A DNA stretch of 49,777 bases from Xanthobacteraceae bacterium. GTDB lineage: Bacteria; Pseudomonadota; Alphaproteobacteria; Rhizobiales; Xanthobacteraceae. Shown piece by piece: positions 15,963-23,790 of the stretch (position 1 is the stretch's first letter; each line of letters opens with the position of its first letter). The notes under the pieces were generated by a model. That model ran no database searches. It had not been told where the DNA came from and saw nothing but the letters and a program-made list of their open reading frames with translations. Location: the NCBI GenBank assembly GCA_019746135.1, contig JAIESI010000028.1, forward strand, positions 1-49,777, read 5' to 3'. The translations under genes and the position numbers were made by a program.

Positions 15963-17123
15963 TCAACCGGGCGGCCGAGCCGGAGACGCATTGGCCGCCG
16001 CAAAAGCGGTGGCTTTCGCGCGATAGGCGAGGTTATCAGGGGCCAACGCGGCTGCCCGAGCGAATGCCGCTGCTGCTTCGGCCCGGTGGCCGCGGCGCGC
16101 GTGGGCGGCCCCCTTCAGATCGAAAGCCCATTCGCCGAAGATGCGCTTGTCGTAGGCGACGATCGGGTGCGAAAACGTCTCGGGATCGATGGCGGTCAGC
16201 GCGTCGACGATGGGAAACAGCTCGTCGGTTCTGCCTGCCGCAAACAGCGCCCGCGCCAGGTCGTACTGCAGGCTGTGGCTGAGGGGATAAAGCGCCAGGG
16301 CGCGACGCGCCAACGCGACTGCTTCCGCGGGCTCCGCAGCGCTGAGCGCGATCAGCCGCCGCCAGGCCGGCACGGCATCGTGCCGTTGCTTCAGCTCCTG
16401 GCTTGCCTCCGCGAGCTCGATCGCGCGGCGGCAGGCGCGCGCTGCCTCCTCGTTGCGCCCAAGTCCTGCGAGGGCCTCCGCCATGTCCGTCCAAAGAAAG
16501 ACCCGATCCGGCGTTTTCTTCACTGCCGCCTCGAGCAGCGGCAGGTTGCGGCGGTACTTGCCGATCATTTCGCCGTCATAGCCGACGTGCGTGATCCCGA
16601 CATCGGCCACCGCCAGCGCCATACCGTCGGTTTGCAGCACGGTATGGAGGTCTGGACGCATGGTTTCGTGAATAACGCCCCTGAACCGGATGCGCGGATC
16701 ACGGCGGAATATTCGAATTTCCCGATAGGGCGTAAAATTTGCTCTCGGCTGAAAGCGAACCGCGAGCGCGACCACGTCCGGCTGCGCAACCGCCGCTCGC
16801 AACGCCCCTGCCGTCGGGACAACCAGGCGTTCGTCGGCATCGATATAGAGGATCCAATCGCCTGAGGCCTGGTCCAAAGCATGATTGCGGGCCGCCGCAA
16901 AGTCTCCGGTCCACGGAAAGCTGAACAGACGCGCGCCGTACCGCCGCGCGATGTCGCAGGTCCGGTCCCGGGATCCCGTGTCGACGATGACGATCTCATC
17001 GACCTCATCGACGATCGATCGGAGACAATCATCGAGATACGCCTCCTCATCGCGCACGATCATCGCGGCGCTGATGCGCGACGCTGCGACAAGATCGTTG
17101 TCGCGCGGACCCGTCTCAGGCAT
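15963..17123 (-). CDS. GT2 glycosyltransferase with TPR-like C-terminus
   Basis: 386 residues from the ATG at 17123; an in-frame ATG at 17144 would add seven. The GT-A domain covers about 15-240: ISAAMIVRDEEAYLDDCLRSI, IVIVDTGSRDRT, and the DxD-like YIDADERL. It is of the SunS/WaaE-like GT2 type. Residues about 245-380 are helical, with TPR-style spacing (EEAARACRRAIELAE, ALARRALALYPLSHSLQYDLARALF). Proteins of this layout include S-glycosyltransferases acting on peptides (SunS has a TPR-like tail), which fits the small peptide upstream but is not proof. The start overlaps the upstream kinase stop by 8 bases. Confidence 0.85.
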   Translation of the reverse strand: MPETGPRDNDLVAASRISAAMIVRDEEAYLDDCLRSIVDEVDEIVIVDTGSRDRTCDIARRYGARLFSFPWTGDFAAARNHALDQASGDWILYIDADERLVVPTAGALRAAVAQPDVVALAVRFQPRANFTPYREIRIFRRDPRIRFRGVIHETMRPDLHTVLQTDGMALAVADVGITHVGYDGEMIGKYRRNLPLLEAAVKKTPDRVFLWTDMAEALAGLGRNEEAARACRRAIELAEASQELKQRHDAVPAWRRLIALSAAEPAEAVALARRALALYPLSHSLQYDLARALFAAGRTDELFPIVDALTAIDPETFSHPIVAYDKRIFGEWAFDLKGAAHARRGHRAEAAAAFARAAALAPDNLAYRAKATAFAAANASPARPPG

Positions 17124-18312
17124 GCCCGACCCGTCGTGCCGCATGCGCTTGGAGGCAGGGCAATCGCATATCAAGCAACACGGGAGGTGAACTCCCTCCC
17201 CCTGAAAGGGGGAGGGTTGGGGTGGGGGTCCCTTTGCGTGTCGAAGACGCGTGACCGTGGCGGCTCCGCGGCAGCGATGGACATCCAACATCCATCGAGA
17301 TTGTCAGTGACATCGGAATTCCCATCCGGCTTGTCGTCGCGTGTTTTCGACCGGCAGCCCGCGGTGCGTGCTCTGACCCCCACCCCGACCCTCCCCCTTT
17401 CAGGGGGAGGGAGCGAGAGGCCGTGCTCGCCTTACATGCGTCAAATGCGATTGCCCTGCGCATGGAGCGTAAAGAGCATTTCGGCAAATGCAACGCGCTC
17501 TGCAACAGGCGCCGGCTCTCCTCGACCCTGCCGTTCCACAGCTCCAGACGTTCAGCGCCGGACATCGTGGCCGCGATATCCGCCAGGGCGCCGGCCCGGT
17601 TGGCCGGCGGCAGCACGGCTGCCTTCAACACGCGCTGCATGGCCGTTTCCCAGTCGATGCGCCGCAACCGGGAGCGCCCTCCCTGATTCCCGGACACGAA
17701 CACCACCTGTCGGACCGGGCGCGACCTGATGTTCCAGGGATGGCCGAACGCCGTGGGACAAACGGCATAGATCGGCGAGCCTTCCAATGTGATGATCGAA
17801 GGCGCAGCTCTGACGATCTCGGCGGCTTCGCCCGGGAGATGATCCAGCATTCCGAGCGGGATGCGAAACGGCACCGGATTGGGCAAGGCCAGCTGGCCCG
17901 ACAGGAACAGGTCTTGCCACCCGGCAACGGGCCAGCCCAATGCCATGAGGTAAAGCAACAAAGTGGTCTTGCCCTGCCCTTTGTCTCCAACCAGCAGGAT
18001 ATGTCCCGCTTCGGTCGTGATGGTCGCGCCATTGCCGACCAAAGCTCCCAAAAGCTCTTTCTGGCGCCAGCCGAACAGCCATTCGTGAAGCCGGGCGCGC
18101 AAATACCCGTCCGAGCCTTCTATTCTGGCGCCGTCAGGCAACACGAGGCTCGGAAACCCGTGCGCCATGCCGACGACGAGTTCGTAGCGCGGCAGCCAGC
18201 GCCCCTCGATTTCGGGATCGCTCCGCAAAAACGCCAAGGTGTCCGCTACCGGGCGGTTCGGTGCAGTGATGGAGACTTCATGGCGGAGGCTGCGGACCAA
18301 AACCTTCAGCAA
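17116..18312 (-). CDS. HPr-kinase-like ATPase (HprK-related), C-terminus altered by element insertion
   Basis: The best start is a TTG at 18312 overlapping the TGA of the PqqD-type gene; it has no rival with better context. That gives about 398 residues. A P-loop reads VGDKGQGKTT (Gly109 to Thr117), followed by HprK-like AGWQDLFLSGQLALPNPVPFRIP. The catalytic His/Asp of true HPr kinase is not evident, so phosphate transfer to a protein is only possible. Related kinases occur beside PqqD-type proteins in uncharacterised peptide systems. From about residue 285 the frame reads through an inserted inverted-repeat element (17155-17458), giving a low-complexity tail (LPLKGGGSGWGS). The native end is lost or changed. 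Confidence 0.72.
   Translation of the reverse strand: MLKVLVRSLRHEVSITAPNRPVADTLAFLRSDPEIEGRWLPRYELVVGMAHGFPSLVLPDGARIEGSDGYLRARLHEWLFGWRQKELLGALVGNGATITTEAGHILLVGDKGQGKTTLLLYLMALGWPVAGWQDLFLSGQLALPNPVPFRIPLGMLDHLPGEAAEIVRAAPSIITLEGSPIYAVCPTAFGHPWNIRSRPVRQVVFVSGNQGGRSRLRRIDWETAMQRVLKAAVLPPANRAGALADIAATMSGAERLELWNGRVEESRRLLQSALHLPKCSLRSMRRAIAFDACKASTASRSLPLKGGGSGWGSEHAPRAAGRKHATTSRMGIPMSLTISMDVGCPSLPRSRHGHASSTRKGTPTPTLPLSGGGSSPPVLLDMRLPCLQAHAARRVGHA
17155..17458. mobile_element. MITE-like element, expanded copy
   Basis: The ends AGGGCAATCGCAT (from 17157) and ATGCGATTGCCCT (to 17457) are inverted repeats. The flanks CGCTTGGAG (17146-17154) and CGCATGGAG (17459-17467) match at 8 of 9 bases, as a 9-bp target duplication would. 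The outer 60 bp at each side match the 109-bp copy at 29832-29940. Between two copies of the core palindrome (CTCCCCCTGAAAGGGGGAG type, 17194-17214 and 17391-17411) lies about 180 bp of other sequence, bounded by TTGGGGTGGGGGTC and its inverse. A second palindromic element therefore seems nested inside. Confidence 0.7.
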
Positions 18313-18602
18313 GGCACGATCAGCTCTTCTGCAAGAAATTGCTCGATGCACTGATGAACCTCGAGGCGCGGCGGCCCCTGCAGAGAAAACGTCCGCTGCA
18401 GATAGTCGGTGATCTGTTCGACCGATGCCCTGTCGCCGCAAAGGCGATAGACAATGGCCGCCGCGGGATTGAGGTAGTGCACCTTTTCCCTGGTGACCTG
18501 GTAGACGACAATGCCATCCGCCATGAAGCTCGTTTCGCAACCGGCGGTCAGCGAAAATGTAGAGCTGGAATCAAACGGCATGCCGGGGCCGGATGAAGAC
18601 AT
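18306..18602 (-). CDS. PqqD-family peptide-binding protein (RRE-like)
   Basis: 98 residues from the ATG at 18602. The fold pattern is that of PqqD: a beta stretch (GIVVYQVTREKVHYLNPAAAIVYRLC) followed by a winged-helix part (RASVEQITDYLQRTF, then VHQCIEQFLAEELIVPC). PqqD-type domains bind leader peptides and hand them to modifying enzymes. The gene lies 19 bp after the GT4 gene and overlaps the kinase start (TTGCTGA), so it is translationally coupled. Paired with an HprK-related kinase, it resembles the HPr-rel-A-type neighbourhood described by protein-family curators. The likely client here is the 59-residue peptide. Confidence 0.78.
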   Translation of the reverse strand: MSSSGPGMPFDSSSTFSLTAGCETSFMADGIVVYQVTREKVHYLNPAAAIVYRLCGDRASVEQITDYLQRTFSLQGPPRLEVHQCIEQFLAEELIVPC

Positions 18603-18621
18603 GATTGCGAGACAACAGGGT

Positions 18622-19872
18622 TCACACTCCGTCGAGTAGCTGCTGAGCGAGTCGAGCGACGTTATGTTGCAGCCTGAATCGGCTGGCCACATATGACCGC
18701 GCCAAATTGGCACGGCGTCTTCGTTCCGCGGCATTCGCGAGAGCGTAGGTAATGGTGGCCGCAAACGCAACGGCATCCTCGGCAAGCCAGATGTGGTGTT
18801 TCGGACTGAGGCCCAACCCCTCTGCACCGAGCGGAGTCGTCACGATCGGAACACCCTGCATCGCGCTTTCCAGCACCTTGATCCGGGTCCCGGCGCCGAC
18901 CCGGATCGGAGCGATCATCATCGTTGCAGCCCGCAGATGTCGGTCCAGATCCTGCACCCAGCCGAGCATCGTGGCGCCGCGCTGGCCGGCAAGGCGGCGC
19001 AGACGTTCGGGCGCACCGCCGCCCGCGATGCGAAGCTCCAGGTTGGAGACGTGACGGAGCTTCGGCCAGATGTCGCGAAGCAGCCATTCGACCGCATCGC
19101 GATTGGGCTCGTATCCGAGCGATCCGACAAACAGGAGCATGCGTCTAGCATCGCTTCTTCGCAGAGCGGGACTGCCGGCCACCGTGTTGGGGAATACGCG
19201 AATCCCAGGACTGTGGAACCGTGACCGGAGCCTTGCGGCATCGGTCGGCGAAGCAACCCATACGCGATCGAAAGCCGGCACAACGGCGTCCACCAGCCGG
19301 CGGAAGGCATTGGCCTCCAACGTGAGCCATCGCTGATCGCTTCGATTTCCATGTCGAGCCGCGAGCCCGGCCAGACCGTCAAACACACGACCATCATCCT
19401 CGTCGAGGTCGAGAGTGAGCAGCGGCCGGCGCCGTTGCAGATTTTTGCCGCAAAACTCCAGCGACAACGGAGCAAGATAGCTGCGCGCCGCATGGATGAT
19501 GTCATAGCGGCGAGTCTTTATTTCATCGGGGACTTGCTCAAACGCCTTGGGCGCAATCCTTGCGGCAAGGCTCGGCTTGCCGAAGCGGGCAAACGCATCC
19601 GCGCGCGCCGGCGGATCAATCACGCGCATGAGCAAGCCGAAGTGGGTATCGACCGCCCGGGCCATGTCGATGACGTGGACCCGCAGGCCTGTGTCTTTCG
19701 AACAGTCGATCGCGTCCATCCTGAGCGGGCCGAACAACGGCGCGACGACCAGATCAACATCGGCAATCCGTGTCAGCGCTTGCAGGAAAAGATTGAGCCG
19801 CATCGCCAGGCCGTTCCCCCCGGGAGCCGGCATCGCGGGGGCGAGCATCAAGGCTCTCAAACGGCGCGTCAT
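18622..19872 (-). CDS. GT4-family glycosyltransferase
   Basis: 416 residues, GT-B fold. The N-terminal half (APAMPAPGGNGLAMRLNLFLQAL) carries the glycine loop of the acceptor domain. The C-terminal half has LLFVGSLGYEPNRDAVEWLL and the nucleotide-sugar block PIRVGAGTRIKVLESAMQGVPIV, which includes the E-x7-E-type site. It resembles the sugar transferases of exopolysaccharide and exosortase-linked loci. ATGA overlap with the upstream 183-residue gene shows coupling. Confidence 0.87.
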   Translation of the reverse strand: MTRRLRALMLAPAMPAPGGNGLAMRLNLFLQALTRIADVDLVVAPLFGPLRMDAIDCSKDTGLRVHVIDMARAVDTHFGLLMRVIDPPARADAFARFGKPSLAARIAPKAFEQVPDEIKTRRYDIIHAARSYLAPLSLEFCGKNLQRRRPLLTLDLDEDDGRVFDGLAGLAARHGNRSDQRWLTLEANAFRRLVDAVVPAFDRVWVASPTDAARLRSRFHSPGIRVFPNTVAGSPALRRSDARRMLLFVGSLGYEPNRDAVEWLLRDIWPKLRHVSNLELRIAGGGAPERLRRLAGQRGATMLGWVQDLDRHLRAATMMIAPIRVGAGTRIKVLESAMQGVPIVTTPLGAEGLGLSPKHHIWLAEDAVAFAATITYALANAAERRRRANLARSYVASRFRLQHNVARLAQQLLDGV

Positions 19873-20420
19873 GGATTCGAATCGCCGGGCGCTTCGTAAT
19901 GTGTCTGGACAATCCTCGGCACAGGCCCGACGGCGCGCGGCTTTCGCTGATCCTGGCGTTCCACGAGCTCGCGCACGATCCCGGCAAGGTCCGGCGAACC
20001 GGACGCGAGGTCGAGCAGCGCTGCGCGCGCGGCCGGCTCCGCGCGCAGGAGCAATTGCAGCACCCCACGCAGTTGCTGCCGCGCTTCCTTCGAACCTCCC
20101 TCATGCAAACCGGCGGCGGCCACCAAGGATTGGACCAGGCCGTTCAATCCGCGAGCATGCTCGATCGGCTCACGAACGGAGCGCGCGTCGACACGGACCC
20201 CGCTTCGGGGGAAGGACAAGCGCTCGCCAAGCCACGAGCCGTTCGTCGCCGGATGCAATCGATGGGTGACGCGGCTGGAATCATGAATGATAAGATCAAG
20301 GCCGGCTGCCGATTCAGTCACATGCCAGTTCTGCCGATCGACGCTGCGGCCAGGTGGCCGACGTGCGGACCGGCTCTCGCGCGCGCAGGTCTTCAACCTC
20401 GCGAAAAGCTCATCCGACAT
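19869..20420 (-). CDS. Unknown cluster protein, 183 residues
   Basis: I recognise no family. The N-terminal third is basic and polar (ARESRSARRPPGRSVDRQNWHV). The middle has beta-like segments (GLDLIIHDSSRVTHRLHP). Residues about 85-165 are helical and Leu/Ala-rich (GLNGLVQSLVAAAGLHEGG, LRGVLQLLLRAEPAARAALLDLA). No signal peptide or membrane span. The ATG at 20420 has GACGAGG about 12 bases upstream. Its position between the ATP-grasp and GT4 genes, with a 4-bp overlap to the latter, makes it part of the cluster. Confidence 0.7.
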   Translation of the reverse strand: MSDELFARLKTCARESRSARRPPGRSVDRQNWHVTESAAGLDLIIHDSSRVTHRLHPATNGSWLGERLSFPRSGVRVDARSVREPIEHARGLNGLVQSLVAAAGLHEGGSKEARQQLRGVLQLLLRAEPAARAALLDLASGSPDLAGIVRELVERQDQRKPRAVGPVPRIVQTHYEAPGDSNP

Positions 20421-20541
20421 GGTCTGAATGCCTCGTCTTCATTTTCTTCAGGTTGGACGCCCCTCCTTATGCCGCGCGGCAACCTTCAGCGCGCACTCAT
20501 ACGGGGCGATGTTAGCCGGGGTCTGCGGCGTTTAAAATTCT

Positions 20542-21501
20542 CTACTCGGCCTCGGCCCGCGTGCGCTCGACGAGCACCCGGGCGACCGTTCGGAAGGCAT
20601 CAAATTCCAACGTCAGGTCGGTAACGCCAAGCGCTTTCCTGTAGCCTTCGGCGGAGCTGTTGGAGAACATCCAGGTGCCGCCGCCGGGGTTGATTTCGAG
20701 CAGGTAGAGCCGGCCAGTGCCCCTTTCACGAATGATGTCGCAGGCCTGCAGCGCCACCTCGGGCATCGCGCGATATGCGTCCGCGGCCAGCTGCAAAATG
20801 TCCGGCTCCCGCGTGCTGTATGTGATGCGATCAGGCAGGGACGGCATGTATTCGCTCTGCTGGAATCGATCCTTGTCGGCGGGAAGCGACAACGGCTTGG
20901 TCGACTGCCGATAGAACGTCAGGATGGGCTCGCCGAAAAAAGTGAGCACACGGCACGTCATCGGGTAACCGCAATCGATAAACTTCTGGGCGATCATCGG
21001 CGCTTGCCGCCCCGGATGGTTTGGCGGAAATGATTCGGGTGGGCGGTATTCAACGTGAGGCGTTCGGAAAAGAACGACGCCTTGACCGTGTGAAGCCAGA
21101 TCGTAGGACGGCTTGGTCACGACCAGCGGGCCGTAAATCTTTTCCGACAGCCGCGTATCGGGTTCGATCACTTCGAATTCCGGAATTGGCATTCCACCGG
21201 CGGCCAGCCGGCGCATTTCCGCCAGTTTGGACATTCGGGCCCCCGCGTAGACCTTGCCGCGGGCCGGCTTGAAATGAAGCAGGCGCAACGGTGAGAAGAT
21301 CAGGGTCGGCCGGGATGCGGCGATCTTTCGCGTCGCCGAGGACGGGATATCGTTGGATGCGATGAAAACTTGGATATCCGGCGCCTGATCCTCAATGTAG
21401 CGCTTGATGGTGGCGAAGTCGGCCGGATCCTGCCATTCGCGGGTATGAATCAGGATCAGATTTCGCTCTGGCTCGGCGGCCGCGGGGCGGTCGAGCGTCA
21501 T
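20542..21501 (-). CDS. ATP-grasp ligase (RimK-like fold)
   Basis: 319 residues. ATP-grasp landmarks are Lys130 in VVTKPSYDLASHGQGV (lysine plus glycine-rich loop), AQKFIDCG (171-178, hinge), Arg184, an acidic Asp255, and the metal site LEINPGGGTWMF (Glu269, Asn271). Enzymes of this fold form amide or ester bonds by acyl-phosphate chemistry. Relatives in graspetide pathways cross-link Ser, Thr or Lys to acidic side chains of small peptides. It lies 132 bp after the 59-residue peptide gene with a small hairpin between. The peptide as substrate is an inference. The ATG at 21501 has only a weak ribosome site. Confidence 0.82.
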   Translation of the reverse strand: MTLDRPAAAEPERNLILIHTREWQDPADFATIKRYIEDQAPDIQVFIASNDIPSSATRKIAASRPTLIFSPLRLLHFKPARGKVYAGARMSKLAEMRRLAAGGMPIPEFEVIEPDTRLSEKIYGPLVVTKPSYDLASHGQGVVLFRTPHVEYRPPESFPPNHPGRQAPMIAQKFIDCGYPMTCRVLTFFGEPILTFYRQSTKPLSLPADKDRFQQSEYMPSLPDRITYSTREPDILQLAADAYRAMPEVALQACDIIRERGTGRLYLLEINPGGGTWMFSNSSAEGYRKALGVTDLTLEFDAFRTVARVLVERTRAEAE

Positions 21502-21633
21502 CGACAGCAGGACGCGCTTCTACCGGACACGAGCCTGAACTCCAGACACCCGCCACAGTCCAACGCCCTCCGGCTTGCGCCGGCTTTCCTCCGTGACAGC
21601 CCGCGGGATGCAGGCCGCCCCGAGCGCAGCAAA

Positions 21634-21813
21634 TTACGTGTTGCCGGTGAGCGAGGTGATCCCCGATCCGCCCAGTCCATGCAAGGGGAACGTTGCGACT
21701 TTGGGAGGCTCGTACTTCGCCATTTTCGCAAAATGCTCGGCGGCCTTCTTGACTACGGGATCGATGGCCAGGGCGGGCACGTTCTGTTGATTTGCCGAAG
21801 AAGACTCGTACAT
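21634..21813 (-). CDS. 59-residue peptide, candidate precursor of the cluster
   Basis: The frame runs ATG 21813 to TAA 21634 with GGAG 7 bases upstream, 19 bp after the outer-membrane gene. The peptide starts MYESSSANQQNVPALAIDP. It continues with an amphipathic helix VVKKAAEHFAKMAKYEPP (20-37) and ends in a Gly/Ser/Thr-rich tail: FPLHGLGG, then SGITSLTGNT (42-59). There is no signal peptide or cysteine. A helical front half and a small-residue tail next to PqqD-type, ATP-grasp and kinase genes is the layout of a leader-core precursor. The tail has Ser and Thr that could be phosphorylated, glycosylated or esterified. It could instead be a small structural protein. Confidence 0.6.
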   Translation of the reverse strand: MYESSSANQQNVPALAIDPVVKKAAEHFAKMAKYEPPKVATFPLHGLGGSGITSLTGNT

Positions 21814-21832
21814 CGCTCGACTCCAAAATCGA

Positions 21833-22726
21833 TCAGACAGGGCCGTTCTCGCTCTGTATGACCGGCGTGTTGATGACAGGCGTGGTCGTGCCGGAATTGC
21901 CTATGGTACCAGCCGCGCTCTCCACTGCCGCGGGATCATCTTCGCGGTGACGGCGGATCAGGGTCTTGTCACGCTGGCCGAAGTAGAATTTCAGGCCACC
22001 AAAGATGCCATGGTTGCTGCCACTGCCGACGCGGCCTTCGGCGAACAACGATCCCATCGTGCCGCGGCCGACCGCAAAGCCCCATTCGGCGCCCAGCAAT
22101 CCGGAGAGCTTGCCGCCCTGATAAAGCTGGCCGACATACGTCTTGAAATCGTCGGTCCAATAGTAGGAAACCTTCGCCACGTCGAAGAAGCGGGTCTTGA
22201 TGTCGTAGGACTGGATCTGGTTGCCGACGACGCCAGACACCGAGTTGCCGGTTTCGACACCCGCGACCGCCGATAGCGTCCAGCGTCCGAGATAGTATTC
22301 GCCTTCGGCCGCGACACGGCCCACGTTGACGCCGCCGACCCGGCTGCTCCAGCGCGTGTAGTCGACATAGATGCCGAGCAGGCCCACGGCGGGATCTCTG
22401 GTGAACAGATGCCCACCGATGTTTCCGAGGAAGCGGCTGTCGAAGCTCGCGGCCGCGGCATCGACCTGCACGCCAAATTGTTGTCCGATGGGAGCCGAAA
22501 GCGAGGCGCGCGACCCGTACAACCCCTTGTTCGCTTCCGATCCGCCAAACCCGTCAATTTTGGAATTGAATCCATCGACCGCCGGGCGTGCGCGATACAC
22601 ATCAGCCACGGCCTTCGTGTAGGCGCCGGTGTTGATGTCGGCTGCCTTGACCGTCAGCGTGGATAGAAACACCGCACCGACGATCCCAGACAGCATCGTC
22701 GTAGAAAGCAACCCAGACCTGGACAT
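21833..22726 (-). CDS. Outer-membrane beta-barrel protein
   Basis: 297 residues from the ATG at 22726. The signal peptide MSRSGLLSTTMLSGIVGAVF cleaves near VKA-AD. The mature part is built of alternating aromatic and hydrophobic strands with Gly turns (LLGIYVDYTRWSSRVGGVNVGRVAAEGEYYLG, VSYYWTDDFKTYVGQLYQGG, GIFGGLKFYFGQRDKT). This is typical of a porin-like barrel of 12 or so strands. The tail is polar (GTTTPVINTPVIQS) and lacks a terminal Phe. It is the first gene of the cluster and close-coupled to the peptide gene, so it may be the exit channel or display partner (inference). Confidence 0.75.
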   Translation of the reverse strand: MSRSGLLSTTMLSGIVGAVFLSTLTVKAADINTGAYTKAVADVYRARPAVDGFNSKIDGFGGSEANKGLYGSRASLSAPIGQQFGVQVDAAAASFDSRFLGNIGGHLFTRDPAVGLLGIYVDYTRWSSRVGGVNVGRVAAEGEYYLGRWTLSAVAGVETGNSVSGVVGNQIQSYDIKTRFFDVAKVSYYWTDDFKTYVGQLYQGGKLSGLLGAEWGFAVGRGTMGSLFAEGRVGSGSNHGIFGGLKFYFGQRDKTLIRRHREDDPAAVESAAGTIGNSGTTTPVINTPVIQSENGPV

Positions 22727-23044
22727 CAGACCACACCGCCGAACCAGCCAAAAAGCCACGTTGCAGGAATTTTCGCTCCCGAGAATAGGTCTTTATGCAT
22801 GCGTCTATGCGGGACCCGAGACTGTCATCCAAATGGCACATTCACAGCAATTTCAACCCGCTTCGATAACTCTCGTCGCATCCGGCGTTTCGCGAAGCCG
22901 ATGTCATCATCGACCCTTCGGATTCTATCATGACGTGTTCGAGGCCATGAAAGACGACAACGGGCAACCCAACATCCTCTGGGCGATCCTTCTTCGGCTT
23001 CTGAAACGCGTTTTTCACAACTTTAGAAACGACTTTTTTGTCAG
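22727..23044. other. Gene-free stretch upstream of the cluster
   Basis: This probably holds the promoter for the minus-strand cluster, but I can assign no convincing -35/-10 pair. The part next to 23044 follows the end of the transposase remnant. No intact gene is seen. Confidence 0.4.
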
Positions 23045-23394
23045 TGACGTTGTCCCCAATTTTTATCCAGCGCCGATTGGAGTCTGACTTTCGGTTTTGC
23101 CCTCTCGGGCGGCGGTCCGCGGAGCGGAGCCGTCGGTGGAGCGCAGCGGACCGCCGTTGCGCGGCGTAGATGGCGGGGCTCAGCCAGCCGAGCCGCGAGT
23201 GCGGTCGGTCGTGGTTGTAGTCGGTGCGCCAAGCTTCCAACATCGAGCGGGCGTGCGGCAACGAACGGAACAGGGTCTCGTTGAGCAACTCGTCCCGCAG
23301 ACGGCCGATGGAGGATTCGGCGAAGGCGTTCTGCACCGGTTTACCCGGCGCGATGTAGTGCCACTCGACCTTGTGGTCGTCGGCCCATCGCAAG
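23045..23394 (-). mobile_element. IS3-family transposase (OrfB) 3' remnant
   Basis: The frame encodes the C-terminal part of an IS3-type integrase domain: [19 protein letters not shown] (with the last catalytic Glu), then [29 protein letters not shown], and an Arg-rich end [12 protein letters not shown]. The rest of the transposase (two catalytic Asp) is missing. At about 23394 the sequence changes abruptly to a tctC gene on the other strand. Confidence 0.85.
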
Positions 23395-23790
23395 GACGTG
23401 CTGGCCGGCCACGTGCCGATGACGTTCGACCTGATCGGCAACGCGATGAACAACATCCGCGAGGGAAAATTCCGCGCGCTCGGCATCACCGCGGCGGAAC
23501 GATCACGGCTTCTGCCCGACGTGCCGACCATGGTCGAGGCCGGCTTGCCCGAGATGCAGGCCGGGGCCTGGTTTGCGTTCTTCGCGCCGGCCGGGACGCC
23601 CGCATCGGCGATCGCCTGGCTCAACAAGGAGGCCAACGAGATCTTCTCGGCCAAGGATGTGGCCGACCGATTCACCACCACCGGAGTGACGCTGCCGTTC
23701 GGGCCGCCGAGCCTGCTGCGCGATCATGTCGACGCCGACAGCCGGCGCTGGGCGGAGGTGATCCGGCGCGCCGGCATCAAATTGCAGTAG
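23395..23790 (+). pseudogene. Bug/TctC-family binding protein, 3' fragment
   Basis: About 130 C-terminal residues: [65 protein letters not shown], ending RRAGIKLQ. The first 60% of the gene, including the signal peptide, is absent; the IS3 remnant begins at the break. It cannot be exported or fold as a two-lobe receptor. Confidence 0.85.

Noticed and set aside
17215-17375. Coding sequence for the C-terminal tail of the HprK-like protein
   Set aside because: It is element-derived (LPLKGGGSGWGS-type) and present only because the frame happens to stay open through the insertion.
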